Part shown: positions 8,862 to 15,238 of the stretch, in pieces
How positions within the stretch are numbered: position 1 is the first letter of the stretch
Layout: each line of letters opens with the position of its first letter
Assembly (NCBI RefSeq): GCF_023657445.1
Contig: NZ_JAGTWY010000001.1
Span: 2,728,001 to 2,792,000, forward strand
Direction: 5' to 3'
Length of the DNA stretch: 64,000 nucleotides
Source: Marinobacter sediminum
GTDB taxonomy: Bacteria > Pseudomonadota > Gammaproteobacteria > Pseudomonadales > Oleiphilaceae
Translations under genes and position numbers: made by a program
Notes under the pieces: generated by a model
The model's input: only the letters and a program-made list of their open reading frames with translations
Database searches by the model: none
Told to the model about the DNA's origin: nothing

Positions 8862-9068
8862 ATGGAACAGTCCGAAGTACAGGTATTAGCGGACAAGCTG
8901 GATAAGCTGATCGAGCACTGTCAGAAACTGGAGCGGGATAACGCCACGCTGCGGGAGCTGCAGGATGATTGGAACCGGGAACGGGCCCAGCTTATGCACA
9001 AGAATGATCTTGCCAAAAACAAGATTGAAGCCATGATTGGCCGCCTGCGGGCACTGGAGCACCACTGA
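8862..9068 (+). CDS. Short coiled-coil protein (TIGR02449-like) before zapA
   Basis: A 68-residue, almost wholly coiled-coil protein (LADKLDKLIEHCQKLERDNATLRELQ heptads; C-terminal NKIEAMIGRLRALE). It matches the small protein often found just before zapA in Pseudomonas-type genomes and looks ZapB-like in size and character. ATG at 8862 is used; a GTG directly before it is possible. The zapA ATG overlaps its TGA by one base, so the two are coupled. A role in division is inferred from position only. Confidence 0.75.
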   Translation: MEQSEVQVLADKLDKLIEHCQKLERDNATLRELQDDWNRERAQLMHKNDLAKNKIEAMIGRLRALEHH

Positions 9069-9364
9069 TGTCACAGCAACCCACCACCGTTGAGGTGAAG
9101 ATTCTCGACAAGGAATACCTGGTTGCCTGCCCTGAGGAGGAACGCGAAGCCCTGCTTCGCTCCGCCCGGCACCTCGACAGCAAGATGCGCGAAATCCGCG
9201 CCAGCGGCAAGGTATTCGGCACCGAGCGAATCGCGGTCATGGCCGCATTGAACATCACCCATGAAATGCTGGAGCGGGACACCATGTCTAATGCCACCAG
9301 CACCATTCTCAAGGCCATGGACAACAAACTGGATACCGCGCTGGGCGATTCGTCGGGGCACTGA
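9068..9364 (+). CDS. zapA: Cell division protein ZapA
   Basis: Ninety-eight residues with the ZapA N-terminal fold (VEVKILDKEYLVACPEEEREALLRSARHLDSKM) and a C-terminal coiled coil (MAALNITHEMLERD). ZapA bundles and stabilises FtsZ filaments at the division ring. Its position directly before the 6S RNA gene and fau is the standard gammaproteobacterial order. Confidence 0.93.
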   Translation: MSQQPTTVEVKILDKEYLVACPEEEREALLRSARHLDSKMREIRASGKVFGTERIAVMAALNITHEMLERDTMSNATSTILKAMDNKLDTALGDSSGH

Positions 9365-9402
9365 GATTCCGTAGGTGAGCGAAGGAGTTTCCGAAACAGG
9401 TA

Positions 9403-9433
9403 TTGCAATCAGCCCCGGCTGTGCCCGTATAAT
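9403..9433 (+). promoter_or_regulatory. 6S RNA promoter
   Basis: TTGCAA at 9403-9408 and a perfect TATAAT at 9428-9433, with a 19-base spacer, place a start near 9440, where the 6S RNA closing stem begins. The -10 box is clear; the -35 and its spacing are less certain. Confidence 0.6.
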
Positions 9434-9439
9434 GGGATT

Positions 9440-9618
9440 AACTTCCTGGGCTGTTCGCTGGTCGGATTCGTCCTCGAGCCGATGCGCATTACCCAGGTGG
9501 CTACTTCAGGGCATTGTGAGCACGTCCCCGGCAGGGGAAAGCCTAATATGTCACAGCGGCCACCGACCTTGAACTTTGGGTTCAAGGACCACATCCGATA
9601 ACGGCAGCCCGGGAAGCT
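9440..9618 (+). ncRNA. ssrS: 6S RNA
   Basis: About 179 bases downstream of zapA. The ends pair (TTCCTGGGCTG at 9443 with CAGCCCGGGAA at 9605, one G-U), the middle is the partly open helix that mimics a melted promoter, and the 3' half has the hallmark CTTGAACTTTGGGTTCAAGG hairpin. 6S RNA binds sigma70 RNA polymerase in stationary phase. The last 51 bases lie inside the 54-bp repeat that recurs at 14208, so the 3' end of this gene was rebuilt by an integrating island. The normal partner fau is now 4.6 kb away. Confidence 0.9.
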
Positions 9619-9621
9619 TTA
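9568..9621 (+). repeat. Left 54-bp direct repeat (attL) of the 6S island
   Basis: Identical over 54 bases to 14208-14261 and in the same orientation. It comprises the 3' end of the 6S RNA gene, from the CTTGAAC hairpin to AAGCTTTA. Sequences diverge at once on both sides of each copy. This is the pattern left when a tyrosine-integrase element enters the 3' end of an RNA gene. Confidence 0.9.
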
Positions 9622-9675
9622 ATTTCAATAGGTTATACCTAAAAACAGTTGCTTACGGTCTTTACCCACTACCGA

Positions 9676-9686
9676 ACTGGTACAAA
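9676..9686 (+). repeat. Left copy of an 11-bp repeat near the island end
   Basis: ACTGGTACAAA starts 54 bases inside the left att repeat; a near copy (ACTGGTACACA) follows at 9689. The same 11-mer lies about 55 bases inside the right att repeat. Possible integrase arm-binding site (inference). Confidence 0.4.
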
Positions 9687-9701
9687 AGACTGGTACACAC
9701 C

Positions 9702-10260
9702 GTGACTGTTATCCGCATACGATCGAGCCTTCATCGACGCCCCGAGACATCCAACTTGCAGTACCGAAAACGCATCCCAGAGAAACTACGTCCCTACTTC
9801 GGCAAGCACGAGATTAAAGAGAGCTTAAAGTCCGCAGACCCGGCAATCGCTCGGATACGTCATCACGAACTGAGCGCCAAAGTCGATGCACAAATTGCCA
9901 ACGCTTGGGCTCAATACAGAGGCGAGCTTCAGATTGAGACACCCCAGCTTCATCACATGGCCGACAAGTGGTACGAATCAAAGCTCAGCGACCCCAAGTG
10001 CGCCACCAAACGGAAAGAAGTGATAGTCGAGTCGGAGATTCCTAGAGAAAACGGTAGAGCCCCCGTCCTCGACACGGAACATGTATGGTCCTTGAGACTC
10101 CACCCGAAGCAAATTCTTTAGCCAACCTGCGCAACACCCTAGGCGAGGAGGCAGAAGAGCTACTGCGGCGCTCCGAGACGGCACTTCGGCTTGACTCGGA
10201 GCTATACCACAAGCTCCTTATCCTCATGGCAGATCGAGCATTGCGAATTGCTGGACAGCT
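9702..10260 (+). pseudogene. Degenerate tyrosine recombinase (island integrase) remnant
   Basis: From GTG 9702 the frame encodes an integrase N-terminus of the DUF6538 type: LQYRKRIPEKLRPYFGKHEIKESLKSADPAIARIRHHELSAKVD. This frame ends at 10121. From about 10085 another frame continues a plausible helical core-binding segment (LANLRNTLGEEAEELLRR to ADRALRIAGQLG), suggesting a frameshift or internal deletion. The catalytic domain with its R...HxxR...Y residues is nowhere in the window, so the gene is broken. Its place next to the left att repeat is where an island integrase is expected. Confidence 0.75.
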
Positions 10261-10548
10261 AGGAAAAACCCAGAGCAAAAACTGCTCCGTAACTCAACAG
10301 TCAGGCAACGCCTCAGGCGAAAGCCCAACCCTCCGTGCAAAGACTCGCTGTAACTTATACAGAGAATCACGTAAAGATTTGTTAAATAACTAATTAACGC
10401 TTTGCTATAAAGAAACAAGCAGCCTACCTTTTTATAGTTCAATAGTTACTCACTTAACAATAATCGAACATGGCAAGCCCTAACGGCCAGCCACTCCCTC
10501 GAGTCAGGGACTACCCAGAAAACGCTAAGACACTACAAAGGAAGTTTT

Positions 10549-11325
10549 ATGTTGTTACGGACCAAACGGGCATATATGGGAGTTACTTTTTCTTGCGCAG
10601 CCCTAGCGCTCTCTGCGTGCGGAGGAGGGGGCGGCTCCAGCTCAACTTCTGATTCCACCACCGTGGAACAGACCGAGCTCAAGCCAGGCGCATATTACGT
10701 AACAACAGAGCTTGCTGACGGCTCAACCCTAGAGGGATTAAGCTTGCTAAGCCCTTCAGGCGCATTCGCCGTAGCATTTAGCGATCAGGACCTCACGTTC
10801 GGCACCCTTACCTTTTCATCACCTGACGTCATCTCAGGCACAGGGACAGACTACGTGCTGAACGAGAGCTGGGAGCTAACCAGCGGCTCAATTTCAGGGA
10901 CGGTTACATCCTCAGAGACAGCCGAGCTACGTGCTACTGCATCTGGATTTTATTCGGATAGCACACTTCAACGGGAAAACACTTACAGCGACTTAGGGAT
11001 AACTCTGTCCGATATTTCCGGCACCTATACCATGGACGAGCCGGGGTATCTGACCTCATCTGTCACCATCGCTTCGGACGGGACAGTTACTGGTAGCGAC
11101 CAGACCGGTTGCGTGTTCAACGGTCAAATTACCATTCCAGATCAGAGCATCAATGTGTTTGAGGTAGATTATTCATCCTCCAACTGCGGCAGTTTATCTT
11201 ACGCTTCAGCAAGTGATCGCAATGGCGACTTTAGCGGCATTGGCTCTTACGATCCTAGCTTGCAAGAACTAGAAGTTGTTAGTCGCAACGGGAAGATCGC
11301 AAGCATATTTTTCGGCACTCGGTAG
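10549..11325 (+). CDS. Orphan lipoprotein of the 6S island
   Basis: A 258-residue product with a lipoprotein signal (lipobox LSAC followed by five Gly and a Ser-rich linker). The mature part is Ser/Thr/Asp-rich and looks all-beta, with two related sections (LKPGAYYVTTELADGSTLEGL and LSDISGTYTMDEPGYLTSSVTI) suggesting a duplicated lipocalin- or sandwich-like fold. Two Cys (near TGCVF and SNCGS) could form a disulfide. AAGGAAG precedes the ATG with good spacing. No family is recognised. It is the island's only surface-exposed product, so surface exclusion or phage-receptor masking is conceivable but unsupported. Confidence 0.75.
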   Translation: MLLRTKRAYMGVTFSCAALALSACGGGGGSSSTSDSTTVEQTELKPGAYYVTTELADGSTLEGLSLLSPSGAFAVAFSDQDLTFGTLTFSSPDVISGTGTDYVLNESWELTSGSISGTVTSSETAELRATASGFYSDSTLQRENTYSDLGITLSDISGTYTMDEPGYLTSSVTIASDGTVTGSDQTGCVFNGQITIPDQSINVFEVDYSSSNCGSLSYASASDRNGDFSGIGSYDPSLQELEVVSRNGKIASIFFGTR

Positions 11326-11407
11326 ACGAAACAGAGGTCGACCACCTCTGCGATTACTAACTGCCGATACCGCTGTGGCCATCACCTGGAGGTAACCTAC
11401 ACGAAAA

Positions 11408-11457
11408 GAACGGTGCGCCCATCGCTGACATTACAACATTCAGTTGGTGCACCGTTC
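11408..11457. terminator. Long inverted repeat between convergent island genes
   Basis: GAACGGTGCGCC pairs with GGTGCACCGTTC with one mismatch and a 26-base loop. It lies between the lipoprotein and the convergent recombinase gene; a shorter stem (CAGAGGT/ACCTCTG) precedes it near 11332-11350. It may act as a bidirectional terminator, although no T-run follows. Confidence 0.35.
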
Positions 11458-11490
11458 GACTTCCCACCCAAGAGGACTACACAGCCTGCC

Positions 11491-12084
11491 TCAGGAGCTC
11501 CCTGGCCTACCTTTGACTCCTTCCCGGGGAAATCTCTTCAGGACTCGATACAAAGTCTGTCGAGTTACCCCGAATTCTTTGGCCGTCGCCCTCACTGATT
11601 GCCCCGTTCTGAGCTTTTGCAAAGCTTGCAGTTGCTCCTCCTCACTCAAAGAAGGCTTACGCCCAAACTTAACGCCCTTTTTCTTAGCAGCTTCCCGACC
11701 TTCGGTCGTTCGGGAAACGATCAGATTGCGCTCGAGCTCAGCGAAGGTCCCTATCAGCGAGACCATAGCCTTAGAAAAGGGCGTCTGCTGGCTGGTATCA
11801 ATGGAACCGTCGAGAGTCTTAAGCATGGCCCCTTTGTCGTGGATGTCCTCCAATGTCTGCAAGATCATCTTCAATGAACGCCCTAGCCTATCCAGCTTTG
11901 TTACCACGACGACATCCCCCTCCCGAACAAAGCTTACTAGCTCCGCCAGCTTGCCATCGTTCTCTTCAGATGAACCTGAATGCTTGCCGTGAATGGTCTT
12001 CTCACAGCCTGATTGCCGCAGAGCTTCTAGTTGATTGTTCAGGTCCTGCTCCCTGGTGGAGACTCGAGCAAAGCCTACCCACAT
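11491..12084 (-). CDS. Serine recombinase (resolvase/invertase family)
   Basis: Small serine recombinase of 197 residues. Catalytic Ser lies in GFARVSTREQDL; the Arg-containing active-site strand VVTKLDRLGRSL and the helix E region ELERNLIVSRTTEGREAAKKKG are intact, followed by a C-terminal helix-turn-helix (SVRATAKEFGVTRQTLYRVLKR). ATG at 12084 has GAGG about five bases upstream; GTG 12090 lacks one. The protein looks functional. No transposase or terminal repeats accompany it. Three dyads matching resolvase half-sites lie just upstream, so it probably acts on its own res-like site and may repress itself. Confidence 0.9.
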   Translation of the reverse strand: MWVGFARVSTREQDLNNQLEALRQSGCEKTIHGKHSGSSEENDGKLAELVSFVREGDVVVVTKLDRLGRSLKMILQTLEDIHDKGAMLKTLDGSIDTSQQTPFSKAMVSLIGTFAELERNLIVSRTTEGREAAKKKGVKFGRKPSLSEEEQLQALQKLRTGQSVRATAKEFGVTRQTLYRVLKRFPREGVKGRPGSS

Positions 12085-12101
12085 ACACACCTCGCACTGA
12101 C

Positions 12102-12204
12102 TGTCCGAAAATTAAAATTTCCGTACATAAAGTACGCAGAGTGTCCGAAAATATCAAAATTTGATATCGGACAGTGTCTGAATCTTCGCACAAAGTTTCG
12201 TACA
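12102..12204. promoter_or_regulatory. Candidate res site (three dyads) for the serine recombinase
   Basis: Three imperfect inverted repeats sit next to the recombinase start: 12102-12127 (TGTCCGAAAA ... TTTCCGTACA), 12142-12173 (TGTCCGA ... ATCGGACA around a TTTGATAT/ATATCAAA stem) and 12175-12204 (TGTCTGAATC ... TTTCGTACA). The TGTCCGAaAAT half-site resembles the Tn3/gamma-delta resolvase half-site consensus TGTCYGATAATT. Three dyads beside the gene is the Tn3 res plan, though the gaps (14 and 1 bases) differ from the classical ones. Confidence 0.6.
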
Positions 12205-12341
12205 TTTCGTTCTCAGCTAACCCATCCGCGCTTTCCCACAATACTTTGAGAAGCAAAGGTCCAGCATTGAGCGACACTCGATGGGAGGGGCTAGGGGGGA
12301 AATTTGGAATCAGCACTAACTAGATAATTGCAGAGAAATTT

Positions 12342-12371
12342 TTGACCCAAATACGTTCGAACATGTATTTA
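12342..12371 (+). promoter_or_regulatory. Possible promoter for the OLD-family gene
   Basis: TTGACC at 12342 and TATTTA at 12366 (18-base spacer) lie 58 bases before the start. An 8-base palindrome GTTCGAAC sits in the spacer and could be an operator. The rest of 12085-12428 holds the recombinase res-like site and AT-rich DNA without other recognised elements. Confidence 0.35.
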
Positions 12372-12428
12372 TTGTGAAGGCTTTCGGCGGCAGCGCCGTC
12401 AAATCAGGAAAATCACAAAGGAATGAAG

Positions 12429-14105
12429 ATGAAACCCATTAGTCAGATGGAACTACGGTTCGGCGCGACACGAGATTCAGAAGCCCTCAGCATTGTTCCG
12501 ACTGGGATCACTCTTTTCGTGGGGCCCAACAACTCCGGCAAAAGCTTAATACTTAAAGAAATTGAACGGTTTTGTAACACGTACCAGTCTACAAACAATA
12601 AAATACTTCAAAACCTAGACTTTAATGTACCGCCCTACGAGACGGTCAAAGAGGATATTGAGAGGAAGAAGACTCCACCCAACGAGAATGAGCAGGTCGG
12701 CGCAAACTCCATAATTGTTCAGCGCCTCAATGCCTACCAGGGTCAAAAGCCAAGGGAAGTTCTTCCCATCGACCAACTAGAGACCTGGGTGAACCAACGA
12801 CTGCTTCCGAATCTAACGAGATTCTATTTTTCCTTTCTCACGGTTCGTCTCGATGGCGAAACTAGAACTACGCTCCTCAGACCAAACAACAGAGGCGATT
12901 TATTGGCTACACCGACCAATATATTGGCAGCCCTCTGGACAGACCCTGAAGCTCGGGCAAAGATCAGGGACCTCACTAGTGAGGCTTTCGGCACGTACTT
13001 CACCATCGACGCGCTTAATGCAAATCAGCTAAGAGCTCGGATGTCCAAGAGGCCCCCTGCCGACGAGGCCGAGGAGCAATCCTTGGACCAAAGGGCTAGA
13101 GATTTTCATCGTGATGCCACCGAAATTATTTATGCCTCAGACGGCGTTAAAGCTTTTACCGGAATGCTCGCAACCGTTCTGGGACAGGACTACAAAATCC
13201 CATTGATTGATGAGCCCGAAGCCTTTCTACATCCGCCATTGGCACGAAGATTAGGAAAAGAACTTGCTGCAGTATCAGGGTCCCGTGATGCGTGCAGTTT
13301 CATCGCAACTCACAGCGCCGACTTTTTAATGGGGTGTGTTCAAGGCAGCGACAGAGTAAACATTGTTCGACTCACACACAAAGGCGACGTATCGACCGCC
13401 CGTTTGTTAAGCCATGATCGCCTCAATGAAATCATCAAATCCCCCCTAATGCGCTCAAGTGGAGTCCTCAGTGCTTTGTTTCATGAGGGGGCTGTCGTGT
13501 GTGAAGCTGACGCCGATAGAGCTTTATATCAAGAAATCAACGATAGGCTAGCCCAGTTTGAAACCTCCAATTCATCAGAAGCTCTGTTTCTGAATGCCAT
13601 AGGCAAACAATCTGTCGCCAAGATCGCAGGCCCGCTCAGAGAGATGGGTATTCCTGCCGCCATTGCCGTGGATTTTGACATCTTTAAAAAGGGAGTGGAA
13701 TTCAAGCAGATGCTCAGGGAGATTTCTATAAGTTCGGCACTTATCAATACGTGGTGTCAATTTCGCGCCGAACTCGCCCAATACTGCGAGGACCATGGCG
13801 TTGATTGGAAAAAGGGAGGCATTCGCGACTTTGAAGGCGAAATGAAACCGGCAGCCGAACAATTTCTAAGGAATTTAGCAGACTATGGGATTTTCGTTGT
13901 TCCAATAGGAGAAGTTGAAGCTTGGCTGGGATACCTTAATATCCCGCCTGAGGGAGGAAAAAGAAACTGGCTACTGAACGCATTCAACACTCTAGGCCAT
14001 TCAACGGACAGCGAAACCTATGTGCGTCCTGAGGAAGGTGACATTTGGGATTTCGTTCGCGATATTTCTGCATGGGTAAACAACCCGGAAAGACACGGAG
14101 TTTAG
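12429..14105 (+). CDS. OLD-family ATP-dependent nuclease-like protein (AAA ATPase plus TOPRIM)
   Basis: A 558-residue protein with an SMC/ABC-type ATPase half: Walker A GPNNSGKS near residue 36, Walker B IPLIDEPEAFLHPP near 260 and switch FIATHSADFL near 297. The C-terminal half looks TOPRIM-like: VVCEADADRALYQ supplies the conserved Glu and AIAVDFDIFKKG the Asp-x-Asp. This matches single-gene (class 1) OLD nucleases, several of which defend against phage. ATG 12429 is six bases after AAAGGA; ATG 12423 directly abuts it. No UvrD-like helicase follows, so it is not a Gabija pair. The DEPEAFLHPP motif is typical of AAA_21/AAA_15 ATPases in defence loci. A defence role is inferred. Confidence 0.8.
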   Translation: MKPISQMELRFGATRDSEALSIVPTGITLFVGPNNSGKSLILKEIERFCNTYQSTNNKILQNLDFNVPPYETVKEDIERKKTPPNENEQVGANSIIVQRLNAYQGQKPREVLPIDQLETWVNQRLLPNLTRFYFSFLTVRLDGETRTTLLRPNNRGDLLATPTNILAALWTDPEARAKIRDLTSEAFGTYFTIDALNANQLRARMSKRPPADEAEEQSLDQRARDFHRDATEIIYASDGVKAFTGMLATVLGQDYKIPLIDEPEAFLHPPLARRLGKELAAVSGSRDACSFIATHSADFLMGCVQGSDRVNIVRLTHKGDVSTARLLSHDRLNEIIKSPLMRSSGVLSALFHEGAVVCEADADRALYQEINDRLAQFETSNSSEALFLNAIGKQSVAKIAGPLREMGIPAAIAVDFDIFKKGVEFKQMLREISISSALINTWCQFRAELAQYCEDHGVDWKKGGIRDFEGEMKPAAEQFLRNLADYGIFVVPIGEVEAWLGYLNIPPEGGKRNWLLNAFNTLGHSTDSETYVRPEEGDIWDFVRDISAWVNNPERHGV

Positions 14106-14141
14106 AATTAGACTCTGGGAAACTTGCTCATATTACAAACC

Positions 14142-14152
14142 ACTGGTACAAA
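14142..14152 (+). repeat. Right copy of the 11-bp island-end repeat
   Basis: ACTGGTACAAA, identical to 9676-9686 and 55 bases inside the right att repeat. See the left copy. Confidence 0.4.
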
Positions 14153-14207
14153 GTAGGCACTGAGTCGACCGTAAATGACTGTTTTAAATAGCGTATTTAA
14201 CAGCTTT

Positions 14208-14261
14208 CTTGAACTTTGGGTTCAAGGACCACATCCGATAACGGCAGCCCGGGAAGCTTTA
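14208..14261 (+). repeat. Right 54-bp direct repeat (attR), displaced 6S RNA 3' end
   Basis: A perfect copy of 9568-9621, i.e. the last part of the 6S RNA gene without its 5' two-thirds and promoter. It directly abuts fau as the intact ssrS gene would in an uninserted chromosome, so it marks the ancestral 6S end. It cannot make functional 6S RNA. Confidence 0.9.
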
Positions 14262-14263
14262 TT

Positions 14264-14911
14264 TTGAGCCAGTTTATCGAGCCCCAACCGTTCGAATCCC
14301 ACCCAGACACACTTTCCCGCAGCCAACTGCGTAAGTACCTACGGCAACAACGGAAGGCACTGACGTTCGAGGAGCAGCAACAGGCCGCCGAATACCTTGC
14401 GCTCAACCTGCTGAAAAACCCGGATCTGCACCGTGCGCGCCACATAGCCATCTACTTGCCCAACGATGGCGAAATCGACCCTCATCTGTATATGGACATT
14501 GCCCGGCGCAAGGGCGTGCAATTTTACTTGCCCGTACTGCACCCGATTCATCCCGGAAAGCTGGTTTTCAGCCCCTATTTCGATGGCGTTGAATTGAAGG
14601 CCAACCGGTTTGGCATACCAGAGCCGGCGTTCAGCAAGGGCCTGAAGCGACCTGTCTGGGCACTGGATGCGGTGCTGTTTCCGCTGGTTGGTTTTGACGA
14701 GAATGGCGGTCGGCTGGGTATGGGAGGAGGCTTCTATGACCGAACCTTTGCGTTCAGCCGCCTGAGGCCCGGGCTGGCACCAAAATTGATTGGTCTGGCT
14801 CATGACTTCCAGAAGATGAAAGCCTTACCGATTGAGCCCTGGGATGTGCCACTGCATAGCGTGGTTACGGACCGATACTGCTACCGGTTTAAACGGTCGT
14901 TGCCCGCCTGA
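14264..14911 (+). CDS. fau: 5-formyltetrahydrofolate cyclo-ligase
   Basis: ATP-dependent conversion of 5-formyl-THF to 5,10-methenyl-THF; 215 residues. RSQLRKYLRQQRKALT near the N-terminus, the substrate loop LPNDGEIDPHLYMDIARRKG, and the ATP/Mg motif GMGGGFYDRTFAF identify it. TTG at 14264 is used because extending upstream would translate the 6S RNA repeat; GGGAAG in the repeat may serve as ribosome site. In E. coli ssrS and this gene (ygfA) are co-transcribed; here the island intervenes, so fau needs a new promoter, perhaps within the island end. Confidence 0.85.
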   Translation: MSQFIEPQPFESHPDTLSRSQLRKYLRQQRKALTFEEQQQAAEYLALNLLKNPDLHRARHIAIYLPNDGEIDPHLYMDIARRKGVQFYLPVLHPIHPGKLVFSPYFDGVELKANRFGIPEPAFSKGLKRPVWALDAVLFPLVGFDENGGRLGMGGGFYDRTFAFSRLRPGLAPKLIGLAHDFQKMKALPIEPWDVPLHSVVTDRYCYRFKRSLPA

Positions 14912-15045
14912 ACTGCGCCAATCACGACGCTATCCTGAATCCGGGGTTTGTCTTCAGAGGCGTGAATGGAAGTAAAGCCGGTAATAACAAGGCCAACAGC
15001 AAAAATCAGCACTATGGCTTTGATAATGTCAGGCTTGCCACCCAT
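14881..15045 (-). CDS. Small membrane protein (54 residues), unknown
   Basis: An ORF of 54 codons: MGGKPDIIKAIVLIFAVGLV, one hydrophobic segment to about residue 24, then a polar tail ending NDRLNR. GAGG and AAGGAA precede the ATG at plausible distances. Its last 31 bases overlap the fau end on the other strand. No family recognised. It fills what would otherwise be a 330-base gap between fau and ilvA. Confidence 0.5.
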   Translation of the reverse strand: MGGKPDIIKAIVLIFAVGLVITGFTSIHASEDKPRIQDSVVIGAVQAGNDRLNR

Positions 15046-15238
15046 GATCCTCAGTTCCTTTAGATAAAATTGTTAAATTATTGGAAAATCAGCGGTCTAT
15101 TCTTGTTTCCAAGAATTAGACGAAAGACTAACACGCATCTTCAGTTTTACAATTTTTGACAGGTTACAATTCGGTAATATTTTAACTGGAATTCGGAGTC
15201 GAATCCGGAGGCCCTCCGGACACGACTCCCGGCTCGCA

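Larger units (their letters stand above)
9622..14261. mobile_element. Genomic island integrated in the 3' end of ssrS (4.6 kb, probably immobile)
   Basis: Bounded by perfect 54-bp repeats. Contents in order: decayed tyrosine integrase, orphan lipoprotein, serine recombinase with res-like site, and OLD-family ATPase. The coding is visibly richer in A/T-ending codons than the flanking genes, most clearly in the OLD gene and around 12090-12430. No intact tyrosine integrase, excisionase, plasmid or phage structural gene is present, so the element is a remnant or depends on a helper. It separates ssrS from fau. Confidence 0.88.

Noticed and set aside
10470..10652. Short ORF before the island lipoprotein
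   Set aside because: It overlaps the lipoprotein start in another frame and lacks a ribosome site and any pattern.
11408..11457. Integron attC-like hairpin in the island
   Set aside because: The outer stem is palindromic, but the conserved GTTRRRY/RYYYAAC ends are absent and no integron integrase is present.
11491..12204. Complete Tn3-family transposon
   Set aside because: A recombinase and res-like site are present, but no tnpA and no 38-bp-type terminal inverted repeats were found in the island.
12429..14105. Gabija system
   Set aside because: The ATPase/TOPRIM protein is GajA-like in plan, but no UvrD-like GajB gene follows; the next gene is fau.
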